The translations under genes were made by a program, and so were the position numbers. The notes beneath the pieces were generated by a model. It ran no database searches. It was not told the DNA's origin and saw only the letters and a program-made list of their open reading frames with translations. Of a DNA stretch of 7,995 nt, positions 1 to 6,724 are shown one piece after another; the first letter of the stretch is position 1; each line of letters starts with the position of its first letter. The DNA comes from AL-N1 sp039178835 (GTDB lineage Bacteria; Chloroflexota; Chloroflexia; Chloroflexales; Roseiflexaceae), in assembly GCA_039178835.1 (NCBI GenBank), contig JBCDFA010000358.1:1-7995 (forward strand), given 5' to 3'.

Positions 1-2
1 AC

Positions 3-92
3 ACCACAATCTATCGGATCAAGCATGGATTGTTGTCGGAGTACCTGCGTCAACATTTGAAATCGCCTGCGGTGCAGATGGCTTTTGCGTAA
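3..92 (+). CDS. C-terminal fragment of an unrecognised protein (5' end outside window)
   Basis: A reading frame is open from the left edge and ends at TAA (90-92), giving 29 residues. The sequence is basic and helix-like, with YRIKHGLLSEYLRQHLKSPA near its middle, which reads like the end of a real protein. The other plus-strand frames are less convincing: one stops at position 60, and the other stays open to about 163 but has a composition unlike a protein. No start codon lies in the window, and I do not recognise the family. A transposase or a DNA-binding protein tail is possible, but nothing here proves either. If real, the gene is convergent with the sigma-factor gene to its right. Confidence 0.3.
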   Translation, partial: TTIYRIKHGLLSEYLRQHLKSPAVQMAFA

Positions 93-292
93 GTCCTGTG
101 CATTATTGTTTACTCCACAATCTATTCTCATTCATCATTCCTGAGTCATCCAGTATATGATTATTGCTCGTCTTCAAGCATTAGGTGCAGCTTTCTTGAT
201 ATTTTTATTCACCTAGCTTCTCATAGCTGATCATCATCTGCCCTATGAGCAGGAATCATTACATTTCACTTTATTGGAAAGAGTAAGGTTCG
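93..292. other. Convergent intergenic region without a gene
   Basis: This AT-rich 200-base stretch lies between the stop of the left-edge frame and the stop of the minus-strand sigma-factor gene. I see no credible reading frame or RNA gene on either strand. It holds a small inverted repeat (listed separately) and a weaker pair, TAGGTG near 183-188 with CACCTA near 210-215. Either could form a hairpin between converging transcripts, but neither is followed by a clean T-tract. Confidence 0.5.
220..249. repeat. Inverted repeat, possible transcript-end hairpin
   Basis: The arms CTCATAG (220-226) and CTATGAG (243-249) are perfectly complementary over 7 bp around a 16-base loop. The repeat lies 43 bases beyond the stop codon of the minus-strand sigma-factor gene, where a terminator would be expected. 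No T-run follows on either strand, so intrinsic termination is unproven and the repeat could be chance. Confidence 0.3.
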
Positions 293-943
293 TCACTTAC
301 TGCTCTTGCTACCATCAGAATATTGCAAGGCCTGTAGAAATGGATCTTCCCGCAGGTGGCGAATGATCTGAGTAGTAAGCCTATATATCAGTTGTATATG
401 AGGAAATCGATCTGGATAGGCTGTGACGATCTCTTGTGGCTTCATACCACATACGAAACGAAGGTGGAAGATGAATCGCTCATCATCGGATACTAGGATT
501 TGTTGCACACGTTCACTTATGGTCATACGTTGAATAACTATATGATCAATATGAGTTACAGGCATAGTCAAATGTACTTGCATACGTTGTGCAATCATTG
601 TATAACGTTTTTCACGACGATGGGCTGCTATCAATGCTGTTTTGACACACGAACGTAGATACGCCAGTACGCGTGCAGTCGAGTTGCTCTGGAGTAAATG
701 GGGTCGTTGCGGGGCATAGCGGTAGAATGCGATCCAAGCCTCCTGTGCAACCTCCTCTGTATCGGCATATTGCTGACTACCGATCCAATAATTGACCAAA
801 CAGGCATAGTGGGTCTGAATAGTAGCCCAGGCGTTTTCATCACCAGAAAATGCTTTATGGAATACTTCTATTGATTCATTGTGTTGAGCGTGTAACTGAG
901 CTGATTGTCCAAGTGTATTAGTGTATGGTACGGGTGTGTCCAT
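293..943 (-). CDS. ECF-like sigma-70 family RNA polymerase sigma factor (divergent)
   Basis: The 216-residue product resembles a small group 4 (ECF) sigma factor, which would direct core RNA polymerase to a specific promoter set. Residues about 24-115 look like region 2: an AFSGDENAW start, then DTEEVAQEAWIAFYRY, the typical region 2.1-2.2 acidic/aromatic pattern, and a basic AHRREKR stretch at its end. Residues about 140-201 fit region 4: FHLRFVCGMKPQEIV followed without gap by a helix ending in RLTTQIIRHLRED. The usual small-residue turn is replaced by a Pro/Asp/Phe-rich YPDRFP, so the gene is a diverged member. I prefer the ATG at 943. An in-frame GTG at 955 would add four residues, but it abuts the only Shine-Dalgarno-like sequence. 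No anti-sigma factor gene is adjacent. The gene is divergent from the XRE-STAND regulators. A sigma-like DNA-binding protein without sigma activity is the alternative. Confidence 0.75.
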   Translation of the reverse strand: MDTPVPYTNTLGQSAQLHAQHNESIEVFHKAFSGDENAWATIQTHYACLVNYWIGSQQYADTEEVAQEAWIAFYRYAPQRPHLLQSNSTARVLAYLRSCVKTALIAAHRREKRYTMIAQRMQVHLTMPVTHIDHIVIQRMTISERVQQILVSDDERFIFHLRFVCGMKPQEIVTAYPDRFPHIQLIYRLTTQIIRHLREDPFLQALQYSDGSKSSK

Positions 944-954
944 ATCTTTTGACA

Positions 955-961
955 CTTCCTT
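955..961 (-). promoter_or_regulatory. Ribosome binding site deciding the sigma-factor start
   Basis: On the minus strand this reads AAGGAAG, a good Shine-Dalgarno match. It lies 11 bases before the ATG at 943, slightly long but usable. It directly overlaps the first base of the alternative GTG at 955, which therefore has no workable spacing. This favours the ATG. Confidence 0.45.
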
Positions 962-1114
962 CTATCAACTCTTGTAGGTTGGAGTTGTGGTATCAAAGTG
1001 TATTGTCTATCCGATGTATCTACCAGTGGTGATGGTAGTAGCCTTATGAATACCACATATAATGAAGTCTGATAAGATTACTTTCCGATCATGTTTTGGA
1101 TGGTAAGTAATCAT

Positions 1115-1127
1115 AGAGTGACACTCT
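1115..1127. promoter_or_regulatory. 13-bp palindrome, candidate operator
   Basis: AGAGTG-A-CACTCT is a perfect inverted repeat with 6-bp arms and a single central base. It is the size expected for a dimeric HTH protein site. It sits in the divergent region, upstream of both plus-strand promoter candidates and about 170 bases from the sigma-factor start. The XRE domain of either neighbouring regulator could bind it, but that is inference. I did not find the same palindrome in the 150-base gap before the second regulator. Confidence 0.35.
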
Positions 1128-1151
1128 TGGAAATGCAGTGATTTGGTAGTT

Positions 1152-1180
1152 TTGACAACATAGGGAGACAGTGATTTTGT
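1152..1180 (+). promoter_or_regulatory. Weak second promoter candidate
   Basis: A perfect -35 box TTGACA (1152-1157) is followed after 17 bases by TTTTGT (1175-1180). The latter matches the -10 consensus at only three of six positions but is preceded by a TG-N extension (1172-1174). It would give a leader of roughly 130 bases for the first regulator. It may be chance in AT-rich DNA. Confidence 0.25.
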
Positions 1181-1233
1181 AAGGTTTACTTTTGGGTGAA
1201 TTTGTGTTTATGTTTACTTGGAATACTATGGAA

Positions 1234-1262
1234 TATACACAAAGTTGTGCTCTGTATATAAT
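1234..1262 (+). promoter_or_regulatory. Sigma-70-type promoter of the first XRE-STAND regulator
   Basis: A perfect -10 hexamer TATAAT (1257-1262) lies exactly 17 bases after TATACA (1234-1239), which matches the -35 consensus at four of six positions. Transcription would begin near 1269 and leave a leader of about 50 bases before the ATG at 1320. Since the promoter lies downstream of the TTG at 1218, it also argues against the longer reading of the gene. Confidence 0.5.
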
Positions 1263-1307
1263 GAGTTATTTCCAGTGAGAGAAGATACTTGGCAATTGAA
1301 TGTAGTT

Positions 1308-1315
1308 GAGCGAGG
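1308..1315 (+). promoter_or_regulatory. Ribosome binding site deciding the start of regulator 1
   Basis: GAGCGAGG ends 4 bases before the ATG at 1320. The second paralogue has GAGTGAGG (4023-4030) at exactly the same distance from its ATG. This conservation across the duplication is the strongest evidence that translation starts at 1320 and not at the upstream TTG. Confidence 0.6.
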
Positions 1316-1319
1316 TCGT

Positions 1320-3884
1320 ATGCATTTCGGAGATTGGCTAAAGCGTTATCGCATGATTCATAATCTCACGCAGCAGGCAATGGCGAAACAGCTCGGTTAT
1401 GCCATTATCACCTATCGGCGGGTGGAGCAAGGGAGCCCGCCCTCTATGCCCTTTGTTAATCGGCTGATTGAATATCTTCAACTCCCTGACGACGAGGAAG
1501 TGGCATTTCGCCATTTTGCGTTGACGCACGACCATCCTGATTCACAAGGTTTGCTGATACGGCTTACCCGAACTACCTCTGCGGCCGTCAACAGGAATCC
1601 CAATAGAACAGTATCTAAGGTTGAGAATATATCGTCGACAATTCGTTCGGAGCACATTGTGTCTTCGCCACGTACAACTTTAATTGGTCGGTCGGATGAA
1701 ATGAGTCAGATTAGGACACTGCTGCTACAGCCCACGATCCGTCTCGTTACCCTAATCGGGACGGGAGGGGTCGGTAAAACTCGTTTAGCATTGCAGATTA
1801 TGGCTGAGTTGGGTGCTGATTTTTCAGATGGGATACGACTAGTCGATCTGACAGCAGTGATAGACCCGAACTTGGTTATGAGTGCAATTGCCCATGCTCT
1901 TGACATCCACGAGCAGAGTGGAAAAACACTACTGGAGCAGGTACAAATATCTCTCTCCCATCGCCGCATGTTGTTAGTGCTGGATAATTTTGAGCAGGTG
2001 GTTCATGCAGCACCAGAAGTGGCACGATTACTGGATAGTGCGGCACACCTCAAACTGTTGATCACGAGTCGGGTACGTTTGCAGGTGCATGGAGAATATA
2101 TCGTCGGTCTCACACCATTGCGCCTTCCTGTGCTTGATCCCCTGCCCTCCTTAGAAGAGTTAGCTATGGTCCCAGCCGTTGAACTCTTAATGACTCGGAT
2201 GCAAGCGATGCAGTCCGAAGTGGTGCTGACCAAAGCAAATGCGGTACATCTGGCACGCATCTGTCATCAGGTTGCGGGATTACCATTAGCACTCGAACTC
2301 GCCGCTGCTCGTTTACGTATGTTATCTCCATCGCTCTTGCTCGAACGTTTCGTAGCCCAACAGGAAGAATTGGCTGAAGGAATGCGCGATAGCCCCACAC
2401 GACATCAAAGTATGCAGGCAACTATTGAATGGAGTTATCGTTTGCTTGCTCCTGATCAACAGCGGCTTTTCGTCCGTCTGGCAGTTTTTCAAGGGGGCGG
2501 TACGCTTGATGCTATTGAGCATATTTGTGGTGGAGTTGCTAACAGTAATTCGGTGGTGGAAGAAACAAATCTAGCACCATTGGAAGGTGCCATGATCGAT
2601 ACCCTGGCTGCATTGGTGGACAGTAGTCTTATCACTCGTTCTATCGATGCTGATGGCGAGTCGCGTTTTGGTATGTTGGTGCCGATCCAGACATATGCAT
2701 GGGAGCAACTAAACGGGTCACTCGAAGAGTTTGCCCTGAATGTTCGCCACGCTAGTTATTACCTCTCGCTGGCTGAACAATCAGCAACTGAATTGCAAGG
2801 ACCCCACCAACAACTATGGTTAGATCGCATTGAGAGAGAATACAACAATGTACGAGGTGCTATGTCTTGGTCGCTGAGACAGTCACAAACTGCTTTAGCA
2901 TTACGTTTTGGTGCAGCATTATGGCAATTCTGGAATACACGTGACTATGTCCATGATGCTGAACAGTGGCTTACCAAAATACTTAGCCTTAATGATAAAC
3001 CATCAACGAGTGCACACGCTACAGTCTTACGTGGATATGGATATCTCCTCTTCAATCAAGGCGTGTTTACAGAGTCGCAAAGCTGTTACGAAGAGAGTTT
3101 GCAAATGTGTCGCCAGTTGGATGATCAGGAAGGGGTTGCGGCTTCACTTGATGGGGTGGGGAATATTGCTTATCGATACGGATTCTATGCGGAGGCCACT
3201 CAATACTATGAAGAAAGCCTGAGCCTCAGCCAAAGTTTCAATGATCAGTCTGGGATGGCGCGTGAACTGGTGCACTTAGGTATGGTTGCTCATGCACAGG
3301 GGGATTTCACCGAAGCTCGCAAACGCTATCAATCGAGTTTGGAATTGTACCAAGCTTTAGGGAATAAACTTGGGATGGCAACGAATCTTGCAAATATAGG
3401 GGTCATTACTTGGTCTCAAAATGATACGGGAACAGCATATCAGTTAATCTTTGAAACACTACAGCTTATGCGTACCTTGAACAAAAGAAGTGAAGTAGCA
3501 GATTGTTTGGTTATCTTAGGTAAAATTGCATTGAGTCAGAGGGATATACTATCGGCACAGCAGCATCTCCTTGAGAGTATTCCACTCTTGCAAGAGTTAG
3601 CAGATCAAAGTCGTATCGCGGACTGTTTAGGTACCATTGCTGGTCTCTGTGGACAATTGCAGGACTCTACAGGAGCAGCACGCTTCTGGGGAGCAGCAGA
3701 AGCGATACGTTCTTCCATCAATGTGGTGAGACCACCAGCTGATGTGGCGTTTTATGAAGAAATGATAGCCAAAGCACGTCGTATGACAGATAAGGAATCA
3801 TGGGAGATAGCATGGACTGCCGGTCAACGACTACCCTGGAACGAAGCACTTGATGAAGTTTCTGTACTTTTCATGGAGAATTAA
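1320..3884 (+). CDS. XRE-HTH / STAND (NB-ARC) ATPase / TPR transcriptional regulator, copy 1
   Basis: The 854-residue protein is probably a cytoplasmic, ATP-switched DNA-binding regulator. Residues 2-60 form an XRE-type HTH, with LTQQAMAKQLG then ITYRRVEQG. After a linker, LIGR near 121 opens an NB-ARC-like STAND domain. It has Walker A GTGGVGKT (147-154), Walker B LLVLD followed by NFEQ (218-226), a sensor ITSR (248-251) and GLPLALELAAARL (320-332). A winged-helix-like segment follows (about 360-460). About five TPR-like repeats of 39-40 residues span 564-760. The C-terminal block (about 786-846: AARFWGAAEAI, then WEIAW and EALDEV) resembles the tail of AfsR/MalT-type STAND proteins, but no LuxR HTH follows. 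In the family, TPRs sense a ligand or partner and ATP binding drives oligomerisation; that this holds here is inference. The start is set by the paralogue, RBS and promoter. The inducer and targets are unknown. Confidence 0.9.
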   Translation: MHFGDWLKRYRMIHNLTQQAMAKQLGYAIITYRRVEQGSPPSMPFVNRLIEYLQLPDDEEVAFRHFALTHDHPDSQGLLIRLTRTTSAAVNRNPNRTVSKVENISSTIRSEHIVSSPRTTLIGRSDEMSQIRTLLLQPTIRLVTLIGTGGVGKTRLALQIMAELGADFSDGIRLVDLTAVIDPNLVMSAIAHALDIHEQSGKTLLEQVQISLSHRRMLLVLDNFEQVVHAAPEVARLLDSAAHLKLLITSRVRLQVHGEYIVGLTPLRLPVLDPLPSLEELAMVPAVELLMTRMQAMQSEVVLTKANAVHLARICHQVAGLPLALELAAARLRMLSPSLLLERFVAQQEELAEGMRDSPTRHQSMQATIEWSYRLLAPDQQRLFVRLAVFQGGGTLDAIEHICGGVANSNSVVEETNLAPLEGAMIDTLAALVDSSLITRSIDADGESRFGMLVPIQTYAWEQLNGSLEEFALNVRHASYYLSLAEQSATELQGPHQQLWLDRIEREYNNVRGAMSWSLRQSQTALALRFGAALWQFWNTRDYVHDAEQWLTKILSLNDKPSTSAHATVLRGYGYLLFNQGVFTESQSCYEESLQMCRQLDDQEGVAASLDGVGNIAYRYGFYAEATQYYEESLSLSQSFNDQSGMARELVHLGMVAHAQGDFTEARKRYQSSLELYQALGNKLGMATNLANIGVITWSQNDTGTAYQLIFETLQLMRTLNKRSEVADCLVILGKIALSQRDILSAQQHLLESIPLLQELADQSRIADCLGTIAGLCGQLQDSTGAARFWGAAEAIRSSINVVRPPADVAFYEEMIAKARRMTDKESWEIAWTAGQRLPWNEALDEVSVLFMEN

Positions 3885-4034
3885 ACAGGTTGTCGCTTTA
3901 TGGAACAATGTAGTAGGCAAAATCGTCTTATTAAGGAGCTACTTTTTAGAAAAGTGTGAACTACATTATCTTCAATATCGCTTGTTGAAAGCAAATGAAG
4001 ACAATACTGTTTGGTGACAATTGAGTGAGGGTAC
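3885..4034 (+). other. Spacer between the two regulators
   Basis: The 150-base AT-rich gap carries no convincing gene. A weak hairpin (AGTAG 3912-3916 with CTACT 3939-3943, 22-base loop) leads into a run of five T (3943-3947) and could act as a poor or leaky terminator. A TTGAAA (3985-3990) resembles a -35 box but has no good -10 at normal spacing. Whether copy 2 has its own promoter or is reached by read-through cannot be settled from the sequence. Confidence 0.4.
4023..4030 (+). promoter_or_regulatory. Ribosome binding site of regulator 2
   Basis: GAGTGAGG, extended by another G, ends 4 bases before the ATG at 4035. With its preceding TT it matches the copy 1 site at nine of ten positions and at identical spacing, so the duplicated segment included the translation start signal. 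Confidence 0.6.
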
Positions 4035-6635
4035 ATGCAATTTGGGGATTGGCTGAAGCGGTATCGCCTGATCTGCAATTCTACTCAGCAGCATATGGCG
4101 CAACAGTTAGGGTACGCAGTGATTACGTATCGACGTGTGGAACAGGGGCGGTTTCCCTCTAAGCCTTTTGTTGATCGCCTCATGGTACATCTCAAACTAC
4201 CGGCTGATGAAGAAGCGGCCTTTCGCCATTTTGCGTTGACCAACGACCATCCTGATGCTGAGATGCTGCTGGTCCTTCTAACACAAGCTGGGTCCAAGAC
4301 GACTTTTCCCCATACTAATGGAATAGTCACTAGAGAAGATAGAGCGGTCTCGCTGGTACCTTCAGATGATGCTTTTCCTCGTCCGCGTACCTCCCTGATT
4401 GGCCGAACAGATGAAAAAGAACGAATTCATGAGTTGCTCTGTCAATCGACAATGCGTTTAGTAACGCTGACAGGTGTGGGAGGGCTTGGTAAGACGAAGT
4501 TAGCAGTACATGTGGCGAACGATCTGAAGGTCAGCTTTCCAGATGGTGTGAAGTTTGTAGACCTGACGGTAGTGACGGACCCTGATACCGTTCTGAGCAA
4601 GATTGCACACACCTTGAACATTCCTGAGCTGGGTGGAATATCGATTTTGGAACAGCTTCAGTCCTACTTCAAGCACCGACATGTGCTACTAGTACTGGAC
4701 AACTTCGAGCAAGTGATAGACTCGGCCCCAGTGGTGGCACAACTTCTCGACCGGGCGCCGCACCTCAAGTTACTCGTTACCAGTCGGATGCCTTTACAGG
4801 TGCATGGGGAATATATTGTGGCGCTCACACCATTGTACCTCCCAGCACTTGCTCCGCTGCCCCCCTTAACCCAATTAGCCATGGTTCCGGCTGTGGCACT
4901 TCTGTTCATGCAGATGCGTTCAGTACAGTCCGAGGTGACTCTAACAGGGGAAACGGCAGAAGCACTGGCACACATTTGTCATCAGGCGGGCGGAATTCCC
5001 TTGGCCCTCGAACTCGCCGCTGCTCGTTTACGGGTACTGTCTCCTGCACGTCTTCTGGAACGATTGGTCACACAGCAGGAAGTCTTGGTGGATGGCATGC
5101 GGGATGGCCCTGCACGTCATCAAAGTATGGATTCCACGATTGAATGGAGTTATCAGTTATTAGACCCTATCAGTCAACAAATGCTTCTCCGCCTGGCTGT
5201 GTTCAAGGGAAGCTGTACATTGGAAGCAATAGAGCAGATTTGTGGGGACGGAGATTTCCGCAGAGAAGGGATGACTTTCAGTCAAAACTTAGACCCTCTG
5301 GAACGACCTGTTCTCGATATCCTTACGACATTGTTGGACAGTAGTTTCATTACGCGCTCCATCGACTCTGACGGAACAGTACGTTTTAATATGCTCACGC
5401 CTATTCATACTTATGCACGAACACGTTTGCAGAGAGAGCCAGAAATGCATGTTCTTGCAGAACGACATGCATGCTACTATTTGGCTTTGGTAGAACAGGC
5501 TGCACCTGAATTTGTTGGGCCACATCAACACGAGTGGCTAGTTCGTATCGAAACAGAATATGACAATCTGCGACAGGTGTTAACATGGGTAATAAACCAG
5601 CAATTAACTATATTAGCACTACGTTTTGGGGTAGCACTCTGGTTTTTTTGGTACATACGTGGATATATTTGGGAGGGATCTAGGTGGTTGGATAACATAG
5701 TTACTCTAGCCGATAAAACTGAAACGACCATGTATGCTGTTATCTTATGTCGCTATGCGATACTCCTCACTTCGCAAGGACAGCTGGTCAAGGCCCAACA
5801 GTATTGTGAGAGCAGTTTAGCAATGTGTCGTCGGTTAAATGACCGAAAAGAGTTAGGAGCGGTACTTGGCAATGCGGGCATTATTGCTCATCGTTGTGGA
5901 AATTATGCTCAGGCAACATATTACCTTGAGGAAGCTATCGCTGTGAATCAGAGCGACAACAATCGGCATAGGATGGCCACCGCACTCAACACATTGGCCG
6001 GTGTGGCACGGTCACAAAGTAATCTCCCTCAAGCCTATAGACACTATCAAGAAAGCCTCGCAATCTATGAAGAGATTGGGAGTAAAATCGGTGTTGCAAA
6101 AGTTCTTAGTAACTTGAGTTTCATTGCATGGTCAAATCAGGATAGTATCAAAGCACATGAATTGCTCACCGAAGCACTGCAAATCAGTCGTCATCTTAAC
6201 CACAGAGAGACCATTGTTGATTGCTTGCTCAATCTTGCTAGTGTTGCCTTAAGTCAACATAATGTGTCTACTGCACAACAACATCTGGCTGAGATCGCGC
6301 CAATCATTCAGGATTTAGGAGATGTGAGTCTTGGGGTAGAGTGGCTGGAAGGTATTGCTGGCCTTTGCAGTAAACGACAACACCTGTTGCTAGCAGCGCG
6401 TTTTTGGGGATCAGCAAAAGCTATTCGCACAACGATTCGGGTGATACGGTCGCCATCGGAGAATTGGTTTTGTGAACGACTTATAGCAGAAGCTCATAGC
6501 CAAGTGGATAGATCAACGTGGGAGGCAGCATGGATCATGGGGCAGCAATTGTCGTGGTACGAGGCACTGGAAGAGGTACTAGAACTTAAGTGGTTTTCAA
6601 TGCCATTTACAAATGTACAAGTATTTGATGTGTGA
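4035..6635 (+). CDS. XRE-HTH / STAND (NB-ARC) ATPase / TPR transcriptional regulator, copy 2
   Basis: The 866-residue protein is a tandem paralogue of the preceding gene with the same architecture. It has an XRE HTH (2-60), LIGR (121-124), Walker A GVGGLGKT (147-154), Walker B VLLVLD (217-222), VTSR (248-251), GIPLALELAAARL (320-332), a winged-helix-like segment, five TPR-like repeats (about 567-760) and the AARFWG...AAWIMGQ tail (787-837). Over the first 74 residues I count 56 identical to copy 1 (76%). The motifs stay in register, with only about one residue of net length difference before the tail, which is 11 residues longer here. ITYRRVEQG of the HTH is identical in both, so the DNA sites are likely similar. 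One oddity is Ser16, where copy 1 and typical XRE domains have Leu at the start of helix 2. The ATPase motifs look intact. TPR conservation is lower, suggesting different signals. The gene converges on an aldehyde dehydrogenase. Confidence 0.9.
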   Translation: MQFGDWLKRYRLICNSTQQHMAQQLGYAVITYRRVEQGRFPSKPFVDRLMVHLKLPADEEAAFRHFALTNDHPDAEMLLVLLTQAGSKTTFPHTNGIVTREDRAVSLVPSDDAFPRPRTSLIGRTDEKERIHELLCQSTMRLVTLTGVGGLGKTKLAVHVANDLKVSFPDGVKFVDLTVVTDPDTVLSKIAHTLNIPELGGISILEQLQSYFKHRHVLLVLDNFEQVIDSAPVVAQLLDRAPHLKLLVTSRMPLQVHGEYIVALTPLYLPALAPLPPLTQLAMVPAVALLFMQMRSVQSEVTLTGETAEALAHICHQAGGIPLALELAAARLRVLSPARLLERLVTQQEVLVDGMRDGPARHQSMDSTIEWSYQLLDPISQQMLLRLAVFKGSCTLEAIEQICGDGDFRREGMTFSQNLDPLERPVLDILTTLLDSSFITRSIDSDGTVRFNMLTPIHTYARTRLQREPEMHVLAERHACYYLALVEQAAPEFVGPHQHEWLVRIETEYDNLRQVLTWVINQQLTILALRFGVALWFFWYIRGYIWEGSRWLDNIVTLADKTETTMYAVILCRYAILLTSQGQLVKAQQYCESSLAMCRRLNDRKELGAVLGNAGIIAHRCGNYAQATYYLEEAIAVNQSDNNRHRMATALNTLAGVARSQSNLPQAYRHYQESLAIYEEIGSKIGVAKVLSNLSFIAWSNQDSIKAHELLTEALQISRHLNHRETIVDCLLNLASVALSQHNVSTAQQHLAEIAPIIQDLGDVSLGVEWLEGIAGLCSKRQHLLLAARFWGSAKAIRTTIRVIRSPSENWFCERLIAEAHSQVDRSTWEAAWIMGQQLSWYEALEEVLELKWFSMPFTNVQVFDV

Positions 6636-6681
6636 TGCTGGAAAGTCCAAGGATACTGTATTCCTATTTATTCCAGCATCA
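6633..6681. terminator. Hairpin between converging genes, overlapping a stop codon
   Basis: The arms TGATGCTGGAA (6633-6643) and TTCCAGCATCA (6671-6681) are perfectly complementary over 11 bp, with a 27-base interior. Inside it, GGATA (6651-6655) and TATTCC (6659-6664) could form a smaller nested stem with one bulged T. The first three bases of the left arm are the TGA stop of regulator 2. The position between converging genes suggests a bidirectional transcript end, but no T-run follows on either strand. It may instead protect 3' ends or block read-through. Confidence 0.5.
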
Positions 6682-6724
6682 TGATTTGTCACCTACAACT
6701 AACTATGGTTTTGGTAATGGGAAA

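Larger units (their letters stand above)
944..1319. other. Divergent intergenic regulatory region
   Basis: This 376-base AT-rich stretch separates the minus-strand sigma-factor gene from the plus-strand regulator pair. I find no convincing protein-coding gene in it. The in-frame extension of the regulator back to a TTG at 1218 is rejected because it would contain the best promoter and has no counterpart in the paralogue. The region holds a palindrome at 1115-1127 and one good and one weak plus-strand promoter candidate. I found no convincing minus-strand promoter for the sigma-factor gene by eye. Confidence 0.6.

Noticed and set aside
868..1056. Minus-strand 62-codon frame upstream of the sigma factor
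   Set aside because: It overlaps the start of the sigma-factor gene in another frame, has no good ribosome binding site, and its composition is not protein-like.
2908..3222. Plus-strand 104-codon frame inside regulator 1
   Set aside because: It lies wholly within the well-supported TPR coding region in another frame and has no domain features.
3900..3959. 19-codon plus-strand frame between the two regulators (ATG to TGA)
   Set aside because: It is too short and has no Shine-Dalgarno sequence; a frame of this length is expected by chance.
1320..6635. Reading the STAND proteins as an anti-phage (Avs-type) defence pair
   Set aside because: There is no nuclease, TIR, protease or other effector domain. 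The N-terminal XRE HTH points to transcription control, and no other defence genes are nearby.
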